26,017 bases of DNA from CALKCV01 sp964609515 (GCA_964609515.1 CAZSTZ010000079.1:1-26017); one strand, 5' to 3'. Positions 6,410-15,687 are shown, counted from the stretch's first letter. Translations and numbers: made by a program. Notes: generated by a model from the letters alone, not told the origin.

Positions 6410-8194
6410 TTAATTGCTAACTGGGATCTGGAAACTTCTAAACTTTTTTAATAGCCCGACTTTACCTCCATTTGTTTCAAATAGAGGTATTTTTTTTAAA
6501 AAATCGATCGCTGCTTTCTCATCCAAAGGGCGAGAGAAATAATAACCCTGTCCGTATTCGCAACCGAGCGATCGCAAAACCTCAACTTGCTGGAAAGTTT
6601 CCACTCCTTCAGCAATAACATCCAGCCCCAAACTTTGAGCCAAAGTAATAATAGCCTTAACGATATTAAGATTTTTATCATCCAGTTCCAAATTGCCCAC
6701 AAAAGAGCGATCGACCTTCAGAGTATTAATAGGAAGGCGATGCAAATAACTCAAAGAAGAATAACCCGTACCAAAATCATCGAGACAAACCCGAATTTGT
6801 CTTGCTTGTAACCTTTCTAAAACCGACCTAGCCGCCACGGCATTTTCCATCAAAACGCTCTCGGTAATTTCCAACTTCAAGCGATCGCCATTCACCCCAG
6901 CATCCTTACAAATTTTCTCAATCGTCTCAATAATATCTAATTGTTTCAACTGAATGCCAGAGAGATTAACGCTCAAACTCAAAGAAGAAAAATGAGGAAA
7001 TTCTTCTTGCCAAAAAGCCAACTGGCGGCAAGCTTCCTGCAAAACCCATTCACCCAGAGGAATAATCAATCCCGTTTCCTCCGCCAAAGGAATAAACTCC
7101 CCTGGAGAAACGAAACCCCGAGTGGGATGCTGCCATCTAACCAAAGCTTCAAAACCCATTAACTCACCAGTTTTCAAACAGATAATAGGTTGATAATGAA
7201 GATAAAACTGACGGCATTTAATACCTTGTTGGAGGTCAGTTTCCAACTGCCAGCGTTCCACAGCACCCGCCTGCATATCCTTACTAAAAACAGCAGTGCC
7301 GCCAATACCTCGAACCTTAGCATAATGCATGGCCGTGTCCGCAGCCCGGAGAAACTCCTCCGGTTCGCGATAACCCAGACTGCCGAGAACTATACCAATG
7401 CTGGTAGTAGAAAAAACCACCGGTCCGTTAAGTTTAAAAGGAGAGCTAAGGGTACGATGGATAGTTTCTGCCATTTTTTCCGCATCGGCAAGCTTTTGGA
7501 TATTTGCCAGCAAAATAGCAAATTCATCTCCCCATAAGCGAGCCAAAACATCCTTCCGGCCCAGACAAGTTTTCAAAAGTTGAGCCGTCGCCACCAAAAG
7601 TTGCTCGCTTATCAAATGACCGAGACTGTATTTAACTACTTGATAGCGGTCTAGATCGAGAAATAAAACCGCAAATTGAGTTTTTGGGTTTATTTCTTTA
7701 GCTTCGATAGACTCGGCAACTCTTTCTAAAAAGAAAGTGCGGTTGGGCAAACCAGTTAAATTATCGTAAAAAGCCTGATATTTTAATTTCTCAAGGGCTT
7801 GGCGATGCTCCGATCGCACTTGGGCCTCTCTTAATTCCCGTTCCACCGCCGGGACCAATCTGGCCAAATTATCCTTAGTAAGATAGTCGTGGACGCCAGC
7901 TTTCATGGCAGCGACGGCAGTTTCTTCAGTAATAGTCCCAGAGACAATAATAAACGGTAAATCCAGGCCCTTTTCTTGTAATAAAGACAAGGCTGCAATA
8001 GCATTAAACTGGGGCATGGAATAATCGGCTATAACAAGGTCCCACTCCTGTTCTTCTAGGGCAGCGAGGGTAGTTTCTGCCGTGTCTGTCCTTTGATAAA
8101 TGGGGTTGTAGCCGCCGAGTTCTAGCTCGAAAACCAGGAGTTCCACATCATCTTCGGAGTCTTCAACAATTAAAACTCGTAAAGGTTTAGTCAT
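6410..8194 (-). CDS. Response regulator with REC, degenerate GGDEF and EAL domains (c-di-GMP phosphodiesterase)
   Basis: The protein has 594 residues. REC domain (about 5-121): the acidic pair is ED (11-12), the phospho-acceptor D57 in VIADYSMP, and the lysine is in DYLTKDN. GGDEF domain (about 140-300): the signature reads WGDEF (221-225) instead of GGDEF. The substrate-binding Asn of the usual DxxFKxxND block is absent (DLDRYQVVKYSLGH), and no RxxD inhibitory site is seen, so cyclase activity is unlikely. EAL domain (about 318-575): E349-A350-L351, N410, E445 in ITES, D472-D473 in DDFGTGYSSL, K493, D495 and E529 in AEGVET are all present, so c-di-GMP hydrolysis is likely. The start overlaps the upstream regulator gene by 8 bp. 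I infer that phosphorylation from the neighbouring kinase controls c-di-GMP breakdown. Confidence 0.9.
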   Translation of the reverse strand: MTKPLRVLIVEDSEDDVELLVFELELGGYNPIYQRTDTAETTLAALEEQEWDLVIADYSMPQFNAIAALSLLQEKGLDLPFIIVSGTITEETAVAAMKAGVHDYLTKDNLARLVPAVERELREAQVRSEHRQALEKLKYQAFYDNLTGLPNRTFFLERVAESIEAKEINPKTQFAVLFLDLDRYQVVKYSLGHLISEQLLVATAQLLKTCLGRKDVLARLWGDEFAILLANIQKLADAEKMAETIHRTLSSPFKLNGPVVFSTTSIGIVLGSLGYREPEEFLRAADTAMHYAKVRGIGGTAVFSKDMQAGAVERWQLETDLQQGIKCRQFYLHYQPIICLKTGELMGFEALVRWQHPTRGFVSPGEFIPLAEETGLIIPLGEWVLQEACRQLAFWQEEFPHFSSLSLSVNLSGIQLKQLDIIETIEKICKDAGVNGDRLKLEITESVLMENAVAARSVLERLQARQIRVCLDDFGTGYSSLSYLHRLPINTLKVDRSFVGNLELDDKNLNIVKAIITLAQSLGLDVIAEGVETFQQVEVLRSLGCEYGQGYYFSRPLDEKAAIDFLKKIPLFETNGGKVGLLKKFRSFQIPVSN

Positions 8195-8642
8195 CAGGAA
8201 TTGTTAACATTGCTGAGGTTTGATTTAAGTCTAGCCAATACACCCATACTTTTTTTAACAGTTCTGAAAATTCCGTAAAATCCACAGGTTTGCGAATATA
8301 GCTATTGCAGCCAAATCTATAACCTTGTAGCAAATCTTCGGTTTCTGTGGATGTAGTTAAGATTACGACGGGCAATAATTGGGTGCGGCCATCGGCCCGC
8401 AAGCGTCGCAATACTTCTAAACCATCCATTTTAGGTAATTTTAAATCTAGCAATACCAAAGATGGCATGGCCTCGGGTTGGCGGTGGGAGAATTTACCCG
8501 CGCAAAAGAGATAATCTAAAGCTTCCACTCCATCGCTAACTATCACTAATTGATGAGAATAGCCGTTTTGTTCCAAAGCTAGTTGAGCTAATTCTTGTTC
8601 GTCGGGATTGTTTTCTACTAATAAGATAGTTTTTTGACTCAT
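8187..8642 (-). CDS. CheY/Rcp1-like single-domain response regulator
   Basis: The protein is a single REC domain of 151 residues with a short tail. VENNPDEQE holds the acidic pocket; its second residue is Asn rather than Asp, common in Rcp1-like cyanobacterial regulators. The phospho-acceptor Asp is in LLDLKLPKMDGLEVL, the switch Thr in VVILTTSTE, and the lysine in YIRKPVDF. The extra loop YLFCAGKFSHRQPEAMPS before the acceptor is characteristic of the Rcp1 group that partners phytochrome-like or multi-sensor kinases. There is no output domain, so it probably shuttles phosphate. It lies between the giant kinase and the REC-GGDEF-EAL gene on the same strand and overlaps the latter by 8 bp. No clear Shine-Dalgarno precedes its ATG. 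Confidence 0.9.
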   Translation of the reverse strand: MSQKTILLVENNPDEQELAQLALEQNGYSHQLVIVSDGVEALDYLFCAGKFSHRQPEAMPSLVLLDLKLPKMDGLEVLRRLRADGRTQLLPVVILTTSTETEDLLQGYRFGCNSYIRKPVDFTEFSELLKKVWVYWLDLNQTSAMLTIPDD

Positions 8643-8805
8643 ATTTTTTTGTTGCTTTTTTAGTCAACTCAAAAGGAGCATACTTTTTAATTTCTAAGTT
8701 TTTCTGGCTCTTGTAAGCGATCTAGGTTAGGCATGAAGAGCGATCTTTTTGGGTTTTAGAGGCGATCGCGCCACCACTTCATTAGTGATACAAGTCACAT
8801 GATTT

Positions 8806-8848
8806 GGGAATGGGGAATGGGGAATTGGGAATTGCAATTAACAACTAA
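8806..8848. repeat. Short tandem heptamer repeats at the kinase stop codon
   Basis: GGGAATG units followed by CAATTAACAACTAAC run into the 3' end of the giant kinase gene. The TAA stop (8838-8840) is part of the CAATTAAC repeat. The rest of the gap to 8642 has one HIP1-like site (GGCGATCGCG near 8761) and no gene. Confidence 0.7.
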
Positions 8849-11800
8849 CAGTAAAGTAAAAAGTCGCGCCTTTTTCCACAGCAGCTTCTGCCCAAATACG
8901 ACCGCCGTGGCGATGAATAATTCGTTGTACCGTTGCCAAACCAACGCCGGTACCTGGAAACTGACTTTCCAAATGCAAGCGTTGAAAAGAACCAAACAAT
9001 TTATCGACGTAATTCATATCGAAACCAGCCCCATCATCTCGGACAAAATAAGCTAATTTTCCTTCCCGTGCTAATTTTCCTTCCCGTGCTAATTTTCCTT
9101 CCCATAAAATCGAACCAAATTCGATAGAAGCTTGGGGATGATGGGAGGTATATTTCCAGGCATTATCGAATAAGTTTTCTAAGACAATTTTGAGCAAACG
9201 GGGGTCGCCATTAACTACTAATTCTGGAGCGATCGCCACTCGAACAATTCTCTGAGGTTCTCGGGATTTTAATTCTTTAATAATCTCCTCAGCTATAGCG
9301 CTCAAATTGACATTTTGACAGTGCATTTCTTCCCGAGTCACCCTAGAAAGTTGGAGCAAATCGTCGATTAATTCTCCCATTCTTTTGCTGTTGGCGACGA
9401 TTCTTTCTAAATAATGTTGACCCTTGGTGTCGAGTTGTTGTCCGTAGCGTTCCTTCAAAATGCGACTAAAACCATCGATACCTCGCAGGGGCGATCGGAG
9501 GTCGTGGGAAACAGAATAACAAAAAGCTTCTAATTCTTTATTAGCCGCTTCCAATTGAGCGGTTCGTTCCCTTACTCGCTCTTCCAAAGATTCATTTAAT
9601 TCTCTAATTTCTTCTTCGATTATTTTGCGTTCGCTAATATCATAAAAAGTAGCAACTGCAGCAATAATTTTTCCTTCCGAATTGCGAATTGGTGTGGAAC
9701 TTAGGAGAACGACGCCCCGGGTGCCATCTCCTTTTTCGATAGAGATTTCTTCTTGGAAAATGGTCTCTCCGTTATTAAGAGAACGTGCCAGAAATAAATC
9801 CTTAGAAATATAAGGGGTTCCATCGGGATGTAAAGAGTGGCGAAGTATTTCTTCGAGCTTCTTGTTGCCCAGAATTAATTTACCCGAAGGTGCTTCGGCA
9901 ATTACTACACCCGCTGGCATTTGTTGGAGAACTGCCGAGAGTAGCGATCGCTCTTTTTCGATCTGCTTTAACATTGCCAATCTTTCCAATTCTGCCTGCT
10001 TTCTTTCCGTAATATCTCTTAAAGATAATAAATATGCTTTTTCTCCCTCCCAAAAAAGTTCTACCATTCGCAGTTCGGCAGTAATAGTTTCTCCGGTTTT
10101 TCGCTTAATTTCTATTTCTGTGGTTCCTCGATTTAGAGTTGACAGCCATAAAGTTGTATTGAGAAAATATTCTTGCTTGCGACCGAAAATAGATGCTGCT
10201 GCCGGATTGACAAAACGGACTTTTCCATCTTTATCTACCACGATAGAACCATCAAGATTGCTGTTAATAATAGTCTTAAGTCGTTCTTCGCTTTCTCGCA
10301 AAGCATCCTCAGTTTGTTTCCGTCCGAGGGCCAAACCTAATTGATTTGTCACCGAGATTACCAGCTCGACCAATTTTTCATCTTGGGGAAGAGATTTACT
10401 AGCAAAAAATAGCAAAACAGCTAGGGGGCGATCGTCCGCAATAATCGGCACTGCCAAAGCCGTTTTAATACCCAATTCTACAGCTTTATTTAAAGGCAGA
10501 TAAATATCTTGAGGTTGGAGAGAAACATCTTCGAGCCATTCGGGTTTTTTTGAAGTAAAAACTCGTCCGACAATGCCAATATTTTCTCGAACGCTAATAG
10601 GATTATTATTTTTTCTGAAGTTATGCCAATTAGAAATTTTGCCAGAACAAAAATTTCTCAGCTTCAAGACTCCTTCTTCCATAAAAGGAACCCAAATTTC
10701 GGAAAAATTCCACTTAGCAATCTCGCATAATTTGCCAATGACAAATTCCACGGCAGAGTCAAAATCTGGCGCTTCGCTAATTGCTTGAGTCATGGTTTGC
10801 AAGAGTAGAATTTGTTCTTGAGATTCGTGGCGATCGCTGATATCTAAACTCGTTCCTACTACGCGAACTGCATTACCTCCTTCATCATAAAAAATTTTAC
10901 ATTTTGACTCCAACCAACGAATATTTCCATCGGGTAAGAGAATACGGTATTCGATACAGTCATATTCTTGTTGGTGAACCATGGCATTTTTCCGAGAAAT
11001 ATCTACAAATTCCCGGTCGTCTGGATGAACCTTGTTGAGAAAATCTTCATATTTTTCCAAACTACCTTTTTCCAAACCAAATAGGGTTTCCCCATCAGCA
11101 AACCAAATACATCTATTGGCGATAATATTCCAATCCCAGATACCTATTCTAGTAGCATTTAAAGCTAAATTTAACATGGATTGACTTTCTAAAAGTGCCG
11201 CTTCTGCTTGTTGGCGTTCTTTAATTTCTGCCCTTAGAGATGCCGTGGGTTGACTGACTTTGATTTCTAATTCATCCCGGGCCTGACGCAGGGCTTCTTC
11301 TGCTTGTTTGCGTTCCGTAATATCCGTGGCAATACCGCAGATTGCATAAGGGTTTTTGTGGCGATCGCATAAAGGAAATTTGACCGTAATATATGTATGA
11401 AGTCCATCTGCTTGAGGAAGAACTTCTTCTAAAGTTAAAGCCGCATTTTCTTCTAAAACTTTGCGGTCGTTTTTTTGCAATATTTCTGCTACTTCTGTAG
11501 AGAAAATATCCCCGTCATTTTTACCCTTAATCTCTTCTGGACTGATTTTAAATAAAGTTTGATATTGTCGATTAATTAGTAAATAGCGACCTTGTAGGTC
11601 TTTAACAAAAATAATTGCTGTAGAGTTATCTAAAATTGCCTGTAACATTGCCTGACTTTCTGCCAATGCAGCTTCGGCTAGATCCCGTTCTGTAATATCT
11701 TGACCTTGGGCAACTAACAAGATAGGTTTTCCTTTTTGGTTAGTTACGCTTCGGAGAGAAAAATCAAGAGTTTTAACTGAATTATTGGCAGTAAAAATAT

Positions 11801-13064
11801 CGACTTCGTAACGAATATATTCTCCCGAAGCTGTCTTAGCGATCGCCTCTTTTAACTGTTGTTGAGTCGAATTTAACAAAGCATCTTTTTTTAATACCTT
11901 GTTTTCCGCATTCCACCAAGGCAACTGCCAAAAAGGATGAGTTACAACATCCAACAAATCGAGTTCGACTAAATCCAAAGCCACCGGATTAACATTAAGC
12001 AAAGTGCCATCTGGTTCCATCAACCAAAGCAGTTGAAAAGTTGGCTCGAAAATAGCGCGAAAAGGTCTTTGACTCCACCTGATTAATTCAGTTTCTATCC
12101 CCGTAAAAACCGTAACATCATTTGCCATTAAGGCGACTATTTTTCTACCATCTGGAAGCTTGCCCAAAGTTGCAGAACTCAAATCCCACAAACGTTTTTC
12201 CCCGCTTTTCGTAGCGACAACAAAATCTCCATGTTCTCTAGCTCCATCGCTATTAAATAGTTGCTTAAAAGCAACTTTAACCATTTCTAAATCTTCGTTA
12301 AAAGCTTGCTTAATCCACTGGTTAATTGTGGGAATTTCCGCTGCAATATAACCGCTTAATTCGGTCCACATTTTATTAATTTCCAGCACTGCCCCATCTT
12401 CTGCATAAATCATCATTGGAAAAGGAGCGTTAAAAAAGCAACTGCGGAATTTTTCTTCCTGATTTATGTCACGTTTATAATCGTTAAAAAAAGTTTGTAG
12501 TTCGGGGATATTAGCCAGTGTTAAAAGGAGCTTTTTGCCGTCTCGATAAATTTCTGGATGAGACTCTATCCATTGGTTGCATAATTGGATGTAATTAAGA
12601 AAAGCAATTAAATGATTGTAATTGACATCGCCTAAAACTCGACGCAATATCGGCAGTAATTTTTGATAGTTGTTAATTTTTAAAAATAACAAAACTGCTG
12701 CTTTAAATAAGCTAGCTTCCTCAAAAATATTTGGAGAATTATTGCCTAGTTCTGAGGCAATTTTATCAGTATTTTGAGGTACTGGCATGGTTAATAATTC
12801 TAAAATTTCCGCAGCTTCCATGCCAGAATCTAGTAATGCCAAACAGCGTTCTATCTGAGAATAGACAATTCCAGAGTATTTAGATAAATAAGCCCAAAGT
12901 TGTTGTTTGAAGGGAGAAGGTAGAGGGTTATTAATATCCGCCAATTTAGTCTGCTGCCAGAGATTATCTAAAACTGTGGGTGTCGGTATTGCCGGTTCAA
13001 AAAAAGCCGGAAAAAACCCATATTCTTCTACAATTTCTGCCTGAATTTCTGTGAGAGTTCTCAT
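8838..13064 (-). CDS. Giant multi-sensor histidine kinase (AhpD-like, PAS repeats, GAF, HisKA, HATPase)
   Basis: The protein has about 1408 residues from the ATG at 13062-13064; a further upstream TTG would collide with the divergent gene. Approximate domain order: an N-terminal AhpD/carboxymuconolactone-decarboxylase-like helical region (1-165), PAS1 (205-322), PAS2 (333-460), PAS3 (473-590), a coiled coil, PAS4 (630-740), GAF (750-890), PAS5 (900-1010), PAS6 (1025-1150), a coiled coil, HisKA with FCYSVSHDLRSPLRG (phospho-His H1187), and HATPase_c with N box LENLFDNAWKY, DDGAGFD and GTGVGLA. There are no transmembrane segments, so it is a cytoplasmic sensor. The GAF domain shows no bilin-binding Cys context that I recognise. 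The HATPase domain carries an in-frame 18-bp tandem repeat. It lies upstream of the two regulator genes, its probable partners. Domain boundaries are estimates by eye. Confidence 0.9.
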   Translation of the reverse strand: MRTLTEIQAEIVEEYGFFPAFFEPAIPTPTVLDNLWQQTKLADINNPLPSPFKQQLWAYLSKYSGIVYSQIERCLALLDSGMEAAEILELLTMPVPQNTDKIASELGNNSPNIFEEASLFKAAVLLFLKINNYQKLLPILRRVLGDVNYNHLIAFLNYIQLCNQWIESHPEIYRDGKKLLLTLANIPELQTFFNDYKRDINQEEKFRSCFFNAPFPMMIYAEDGAVLEINKMWTELSGYIAAEIPTINQWIKQAFNEDLEMVKVAFKQLFNSDGAREHGDFVVATKSGEKRLWDLSSATLGKLPDGRKIVALMANDVTVFTGIETELIRWSQRPFRAIFEPTFQLLWLMEPDGTLLNVNPVALDLVELDLLDVVTHPFWQLPWWNAENKVLKKDALLNSTQQQLKEAIAKTASGEYIRYEVDIFTANNSVKTLDFSLRSVTNQKGKPILLVAQGQDITERDLAEAALAESQAMLQAILDNSTAIIFVKDLQGRYLLINRQYQTLFKISPEEIKGKNDGDIFSTEVAEILQKNDRKVLEENAALTLEEVLPQADGLHTYITVKFPLCDRHKNPYAICGIATDITERKQAEEALRQARDELEIKVSQPTASLRAEIKERQQAEAALLESQSMLNLALNATRIGIWDWNIIANRCIWFADGETLFGLEKGSLEKYEDFLNKVHPDDREFVDISRKNAMVHQQEYDCIEYRILLPDGNIRWLESKCKIFYDEGGNAVRVVGTSLDISDRHESQEQILLLQTMTQAISEAPDFDSAVEFVIGKLCEIAKWNFSEIWVPFMEEGVLKLRNFCSGKISNWHNFRKNNNPISVRENIGIVGRVFTSKKPEWLEDVSLQPQDIYLPLNKAVELGIKTALAVPIIADDRPLAVLLFFASKSLPQDEKLVELVISVTNQLGLALGRKQTEDALRESEERLKTIINSNLDGSIVVDKDGKVRFVNPAAASIFGRKQEYFLNTTLWLSTLNRGTTEIEIKRKTGETITAELRMVELFWEGEKAYLLSLRDITERKQAELERLAMLKQIEKERSLLSAVLQQMPAGVVIAEAPSGKLILGNKKLEEILRHSLHPDGTPYISKDLFLARSLNNGETIFQEEISIEKGDGTRGVVLLSSTPIRNSEGKIIAAVATFYDISERKIIEEEIRELNESLEERVRERTAQLEAANKELEAFCYSVSHDLRSPLRGIDGFSRILKERYGQQLDTKGQHYLERIVANSKRMGELIDDLLQLSRVTREEMHCQNVNLSAIAEEIIKELKSREPQRIVRVAIAPELVVNGDPRLLKIVLENLFDNAWKYTSHHPQASIEFGSILWEGKLAREGKLAREGKLAYFVRDDGAGFDMNYVDKLFGSFQRLHLESQFPGTGVGLATVQRIIHRHGGRIWAEAAVEKGATFYFTVSC
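9052..9104 (-). repeat. In-frame 18-bp tandem repeat (about 2.9 units) inside the kinase HATPase domain
   Basis: GCTAATTTTCCTTCCCGT occurs at 9052-9069 and 9070-9087, followed by a partial third copy at 9088-9104. It encodes EGKLAR-EGKLAR-EGKLA at about residues 1321-1337, between the N box and the DDGAGFD box. A multiple of three keeps the frame intact whatever the copy number. Confidence 0.9.
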
Positions 13065-13153
13065 AGTCAGTGGAGAGAAAGGAATAACAGTAGGGTTTTG
13101 AGAAAAGATGATAAGTAAGCTATTATTAAATAGACAAAAGAAAAACAAAGCCG

Positions 13154-15172
13154 ATGGTAGAGATTGTCAGATATTTTAACCAAATATTTCATCGATTAAG
13201 TGAAAGGATAGGACAAGCGAAGGGCAAACTTTCCTCCCCCAGTAAATCCCTTCGCCCTTATGGAGCTTATTTTACTCGTCCTTATCTTCCCGTTTTTTTA
13301 ACCTTTATATTTGGCCTGGGATTATCTTTGGTTGCTTATGGCATTGCCTACCGCTGGGAAAAGGCCAAGGCTAGGGTTATTTTAGAACAAAGAGGGGACA
13401 ATTTGGCGATCGCCCTCCAAAACAAAATCGATAATTACATCCAAGTCACCGAAGCTTTAGCTGCTTTTTATAACGCCTCCGACGAAGTTACTCGTCAAGA
13501 ATTTACCGACTTTTCCCAAACTTTTTTTCATAATTATCCCGGCATTACTGGCATCGTCTGGGCAAAATTGGTCTTAAATTCAGAAAGAAGCGCTTATGAG
13601 GAAATGCTAAAAACTGAAGGTTTTCCTAACTGGCACATTTATCATCTTAACTCTTCCAAAGATAAAACAAAAGCTCCAGCACGCAACGAATATCTGCCAA
13701 TTACTTATGGTTTACCAATTGAAATACATAAAAATATGATTGGATACGATTTATTTTCCTTTAATTTTTTGGAAGATAAAATCTTAGAAAATGCACGAAT
13801 ATCGGGGGAGATGCTGGCGAGTTATAAAATAGCTTCGAGCCCTGAAAGTCAAACTGATGTTATTTTATTTCAAGCTATTTATCCTCAAAATACATCTGCC
13901 AAACCGGGTTCTGACTCTTTTTTAGGAACTATTTACATTGTCTGCAAAATTTCTGAGGTAGTTCGAGAGTCTTTGGCGGCGATCGACCTAGAAAATCTCG
14001 ATTTTTATTTGTTGGATGAATCTGCCGATGTGGAAGATAATTTTTTGGCTTATTATAACTCTACTACTGGTGAAATAATAGAAAATTTAGCAGACAAAAA
14101 GTTACTTTTAAATCGAGATGAATGGGGGTTGTGTAGGGAGGAAAATTCTTGCAAGCGATCGCTCAAAGTAGTCAACCGCCAATGGTCGATTTTGCTTTTA
14201 CCAACAGAGCAGTTTCAGGATAGAACTTTTTATTCAGAAATCGCGATCGTTGTAGGATTTCTGTTAACTGCATCCCTGACAATTTATCTGGCAATGTCGA
14301 TTCGATACACTTTAAAATTAGAGAAAGCTATGCAGGAGTTGAAGTCAACTCAAGCTCAATTAATACAGGCAGAAAAAATGTCTAGTCTCGGACAATTGGT
14401 GGCAGGTGTCGCCCATGAAATTAATAATCCAGTGAATTTTATTTATGGTAATATCAATCCCATTACAGAATACAGTCAAAGTTTATTAAAACTACTGGAA
14501 TTATATCAAGAAGAATCTCCAAATACTTCGGATAAAATACAAGATTTTGCTGCTGAAATTGACCTAGATTTTATTAAAGAAGATTTACCGAAAACCATAG
14601 AATCTATGAAAATGGGAGCGGAAAGAATCCAGAAAATAGTGCTGTCTTTGCGCAATTTTTCTCGTTTTGATGAAGGTCAAATAAAATTAGTTAATCTCCA
14701 TGAAGTTATTGACAGTACCCTGAGGATTTTACAGGGTCGTTTGACAGCAAATGCCGAAAAAAAAGCAATAACAATAATTACCAATTATGGCGATTTACCC
14801 CCAGTGGAATCTTACACCGGACAGTTAGATCGAGCGCTTATGAATCTGCTCGCCAATGCTATTGATGCTTTGGAAGAATTAAGAGAGGAACGGGATTTTA
14901 TTCCGACTATCGAGGTTAGCACGAAATCTCTGGCAGCTAAGAATCAAATTATAATTAAAATTAAGGATAACGGTACGGGAATTTCAGAAGAAATACTAGA
15001 GGATATTTTTAATCCCTTTTTTACTACTAAACCGCCGGGAAAAGGAAGCGGTTTGGGGCTGTCTATTGCTTATTCTATTATTGTGGATCGACATGGTGGC
15101 AAATTAAAATGCTCTTCTCAAATAGGGAAAGGTACTGAATTTATAATTACAATTCCGAGTCAGCAAAAATGA
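13154..15172 (+). CDS. CHASE-domain transmembrane sensor histidine kinase
   Basis: The protein has 672 residues. Membrane segment 1 is at about 46-67. An extracytoplasmic CHASE domain (about 90-330) contains TEALAAFYNASDEVTRQEF and the PGITGIVWAKLV strand typical of CHASE ligand-binding domains. Membrane segment 2 is at about 362-386, followed by a coiled coil (KAMQELKSTQAQLIQAEKM). HisKA has VAGVAHEINNPVNF with H421, and HATPase_c has LLANAIDAL, DNGTGIS and GKGSGLGLSIAYSI. The HEINNP context places it with cyanobacterial NtrB/Hik-like kinases. CHASE domains often sense small molecules; the ligand is unknown. No response regulator follows it. The neighbouring giant kinase is divergent, with 89 bp between the chosen starts, so the promoters share that gap. 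The Shine-Dalgarno is weak. Confidence 0.92.
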   Translation: MVEIVRYFNQIFHRLSERIGQAKGKLSSPSKSLRPYGAYFTRPYLPVFLTFIFGLGLSLVAYGIAYRWEKAKARVILEQRGDNLAIALQNKIDNYIQVTEALAAFYNASDEVTRQEFTDFSQTFFHNYPGITGIVWAKLVLNSERSAYEEMLKTEGFPNWHIYHLNSSKDKTKAPARNEYLPITYGLPIEIHKNMIGYDLFSFNFLEDKILENARISGEMLASYKIASSPESQTDVILFQAIYPQNTSAKPGSDSFLGTIYIVCKISEVVRESLAAIDLENLDFYLLDESADVEDNFLAYYNSTTGEIIENLADKKLLLNRDEWGLCREENSCKRSLKVVNRQWSILLLPTEQFQDRTFYSEIAIVVGFLLTASLTIYLAMSIRYTLKLEKAMQELKSTQAQLIQAEKMSSLGQLVAGVAHEINNPVNFIYGNINPITEYSQSLLKLLELYQEESPNTSDKIQDFAAEIDLDFIKEDLPKTIESMKMGAERIQKIVLSLRNFSRFDEGQIKLVNLHEVIDSTLRILQGRLTANAEKKAITIITNYGDLPPVESYTGQLDRALMNLLANAIDALEELREERDFIPTIEVSTKSLAAKNQIIIKIKDNGTGISEEILEDIFNPFFTTKPPGKGSGLGLSIAYSIIVDRHGGKLKCSSQIGKGTEFIITIPSQQK

Positions 15173-15190
15173 GGTGCGCGGCGCGCACCT
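15172..15190. repeat. Perfect GC-rich palindrome AGGTGCGC-GGC-GCGCACCT
   Basis: An 8-bp perfect stem with a 3-nt loop begins on the last base of the kinase stop codon and lies 18 bp from the stop of the convergent thioesterase. No T run follows on either strand. It may still act as a bidirectional terminator, or be a dispersed repeat. Confidence 0.6.
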
Positions 15191-15207
15191 ACAATTAACA
15201 AAAACAG

Positions 15208-15687
15208 CTAAAACTTGCTCAAAGCATCCTGTACTGCTTGAGGAAGGCGGCGCATAATCTTGCCTTTCTCGCGATCGACTGCTACCAGAGTCACCCTAGC
15301 AGTAACATAAAGCTCCCTTCCATCGAGAGATTCAATTCGATAATCCCAATCTAACTTTATGCTTTCTGTATCTGCCAGTCTGGTCTTTACTACCACCGTC
15401 ATGCCCATTTTTACCGCTCGGTGGTAACGTGCGGAAAGTTCGACTACTGGTAACTCGCAACCGAGAGCTACCAGATCCGCATATTCAATGCCGAGAGAAC
15501 GCAAACTCTCTACCCGGGCCTCCTCCATCCAAGCGATATAAGTCCCGTGCCAGACTACCCCGCCATAGTCTGTATGGTGGGGATGGACTTTGACGATGTA
15601 TTCAAACCAGCGATCGGCAACTTTGGCCGAGTGTTTTTGGATGGCGCTGGTGGGTAGTTGAGGTTGGGGTTTTTCTGTTGAAGACAT
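15208..15687 (-). CDS. Hotdog-fold acyl-CoA thioesterase (4HBT/YbgC type)
   Basis: The protein has 159 residues. Residues about 27-155 form a single hotdog domain. The signature VHPHHTDYGGVVWHGTYIAWMEEARVE (quoted in part: HTDYGGVVWHGTYIAWMEE) includes the catalytic-type D40 and the H47-G pair seen in 4-hydroxybenzoyl-CoA/YbgC thioesterases. RYHRAVKMGM and LDWDYRI are the following conserved strands. The family hydrolyses acyl-CoA thioesters; the chain specificity is not visible here. The N-terminal about 25 residues look unstructured. The gene is divergent from the universal stress gene across a 119-bp gap and ends near the CHASE kinase. Confidence 0.85.
   Translation of the reverse strand: MSSTEKPQPQLPTSAIQKHSAKVADRWFEYIVKVHPHHTDYGGVVWHGTYIAWMEEARVESLRSLGIEYADLVALGCELPVVELSARYHRAVKMGMTVVVKTRLADTESIKLDWDYRIESLDGRELYVTARVTLVAVDREKGKIMRRLPQAVQDALSKF

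Noticed and set aside
6941..7583. Plus-strand open frames opposite the GGDEF-EAL gene
   Set aside because: They are antisense shadows of a clearly conserved protein, with no domain, Shine-Dalgarno or family resemblance.
13065..13148. Upstream TTG start extending the giant kinase by 28 residues
   Set aside because: It would run to within 5 bp of the divergent kinase start and adds a hydrophobic leader unlike the AhpD-like module; the ATG at 13062-13064 fits better.
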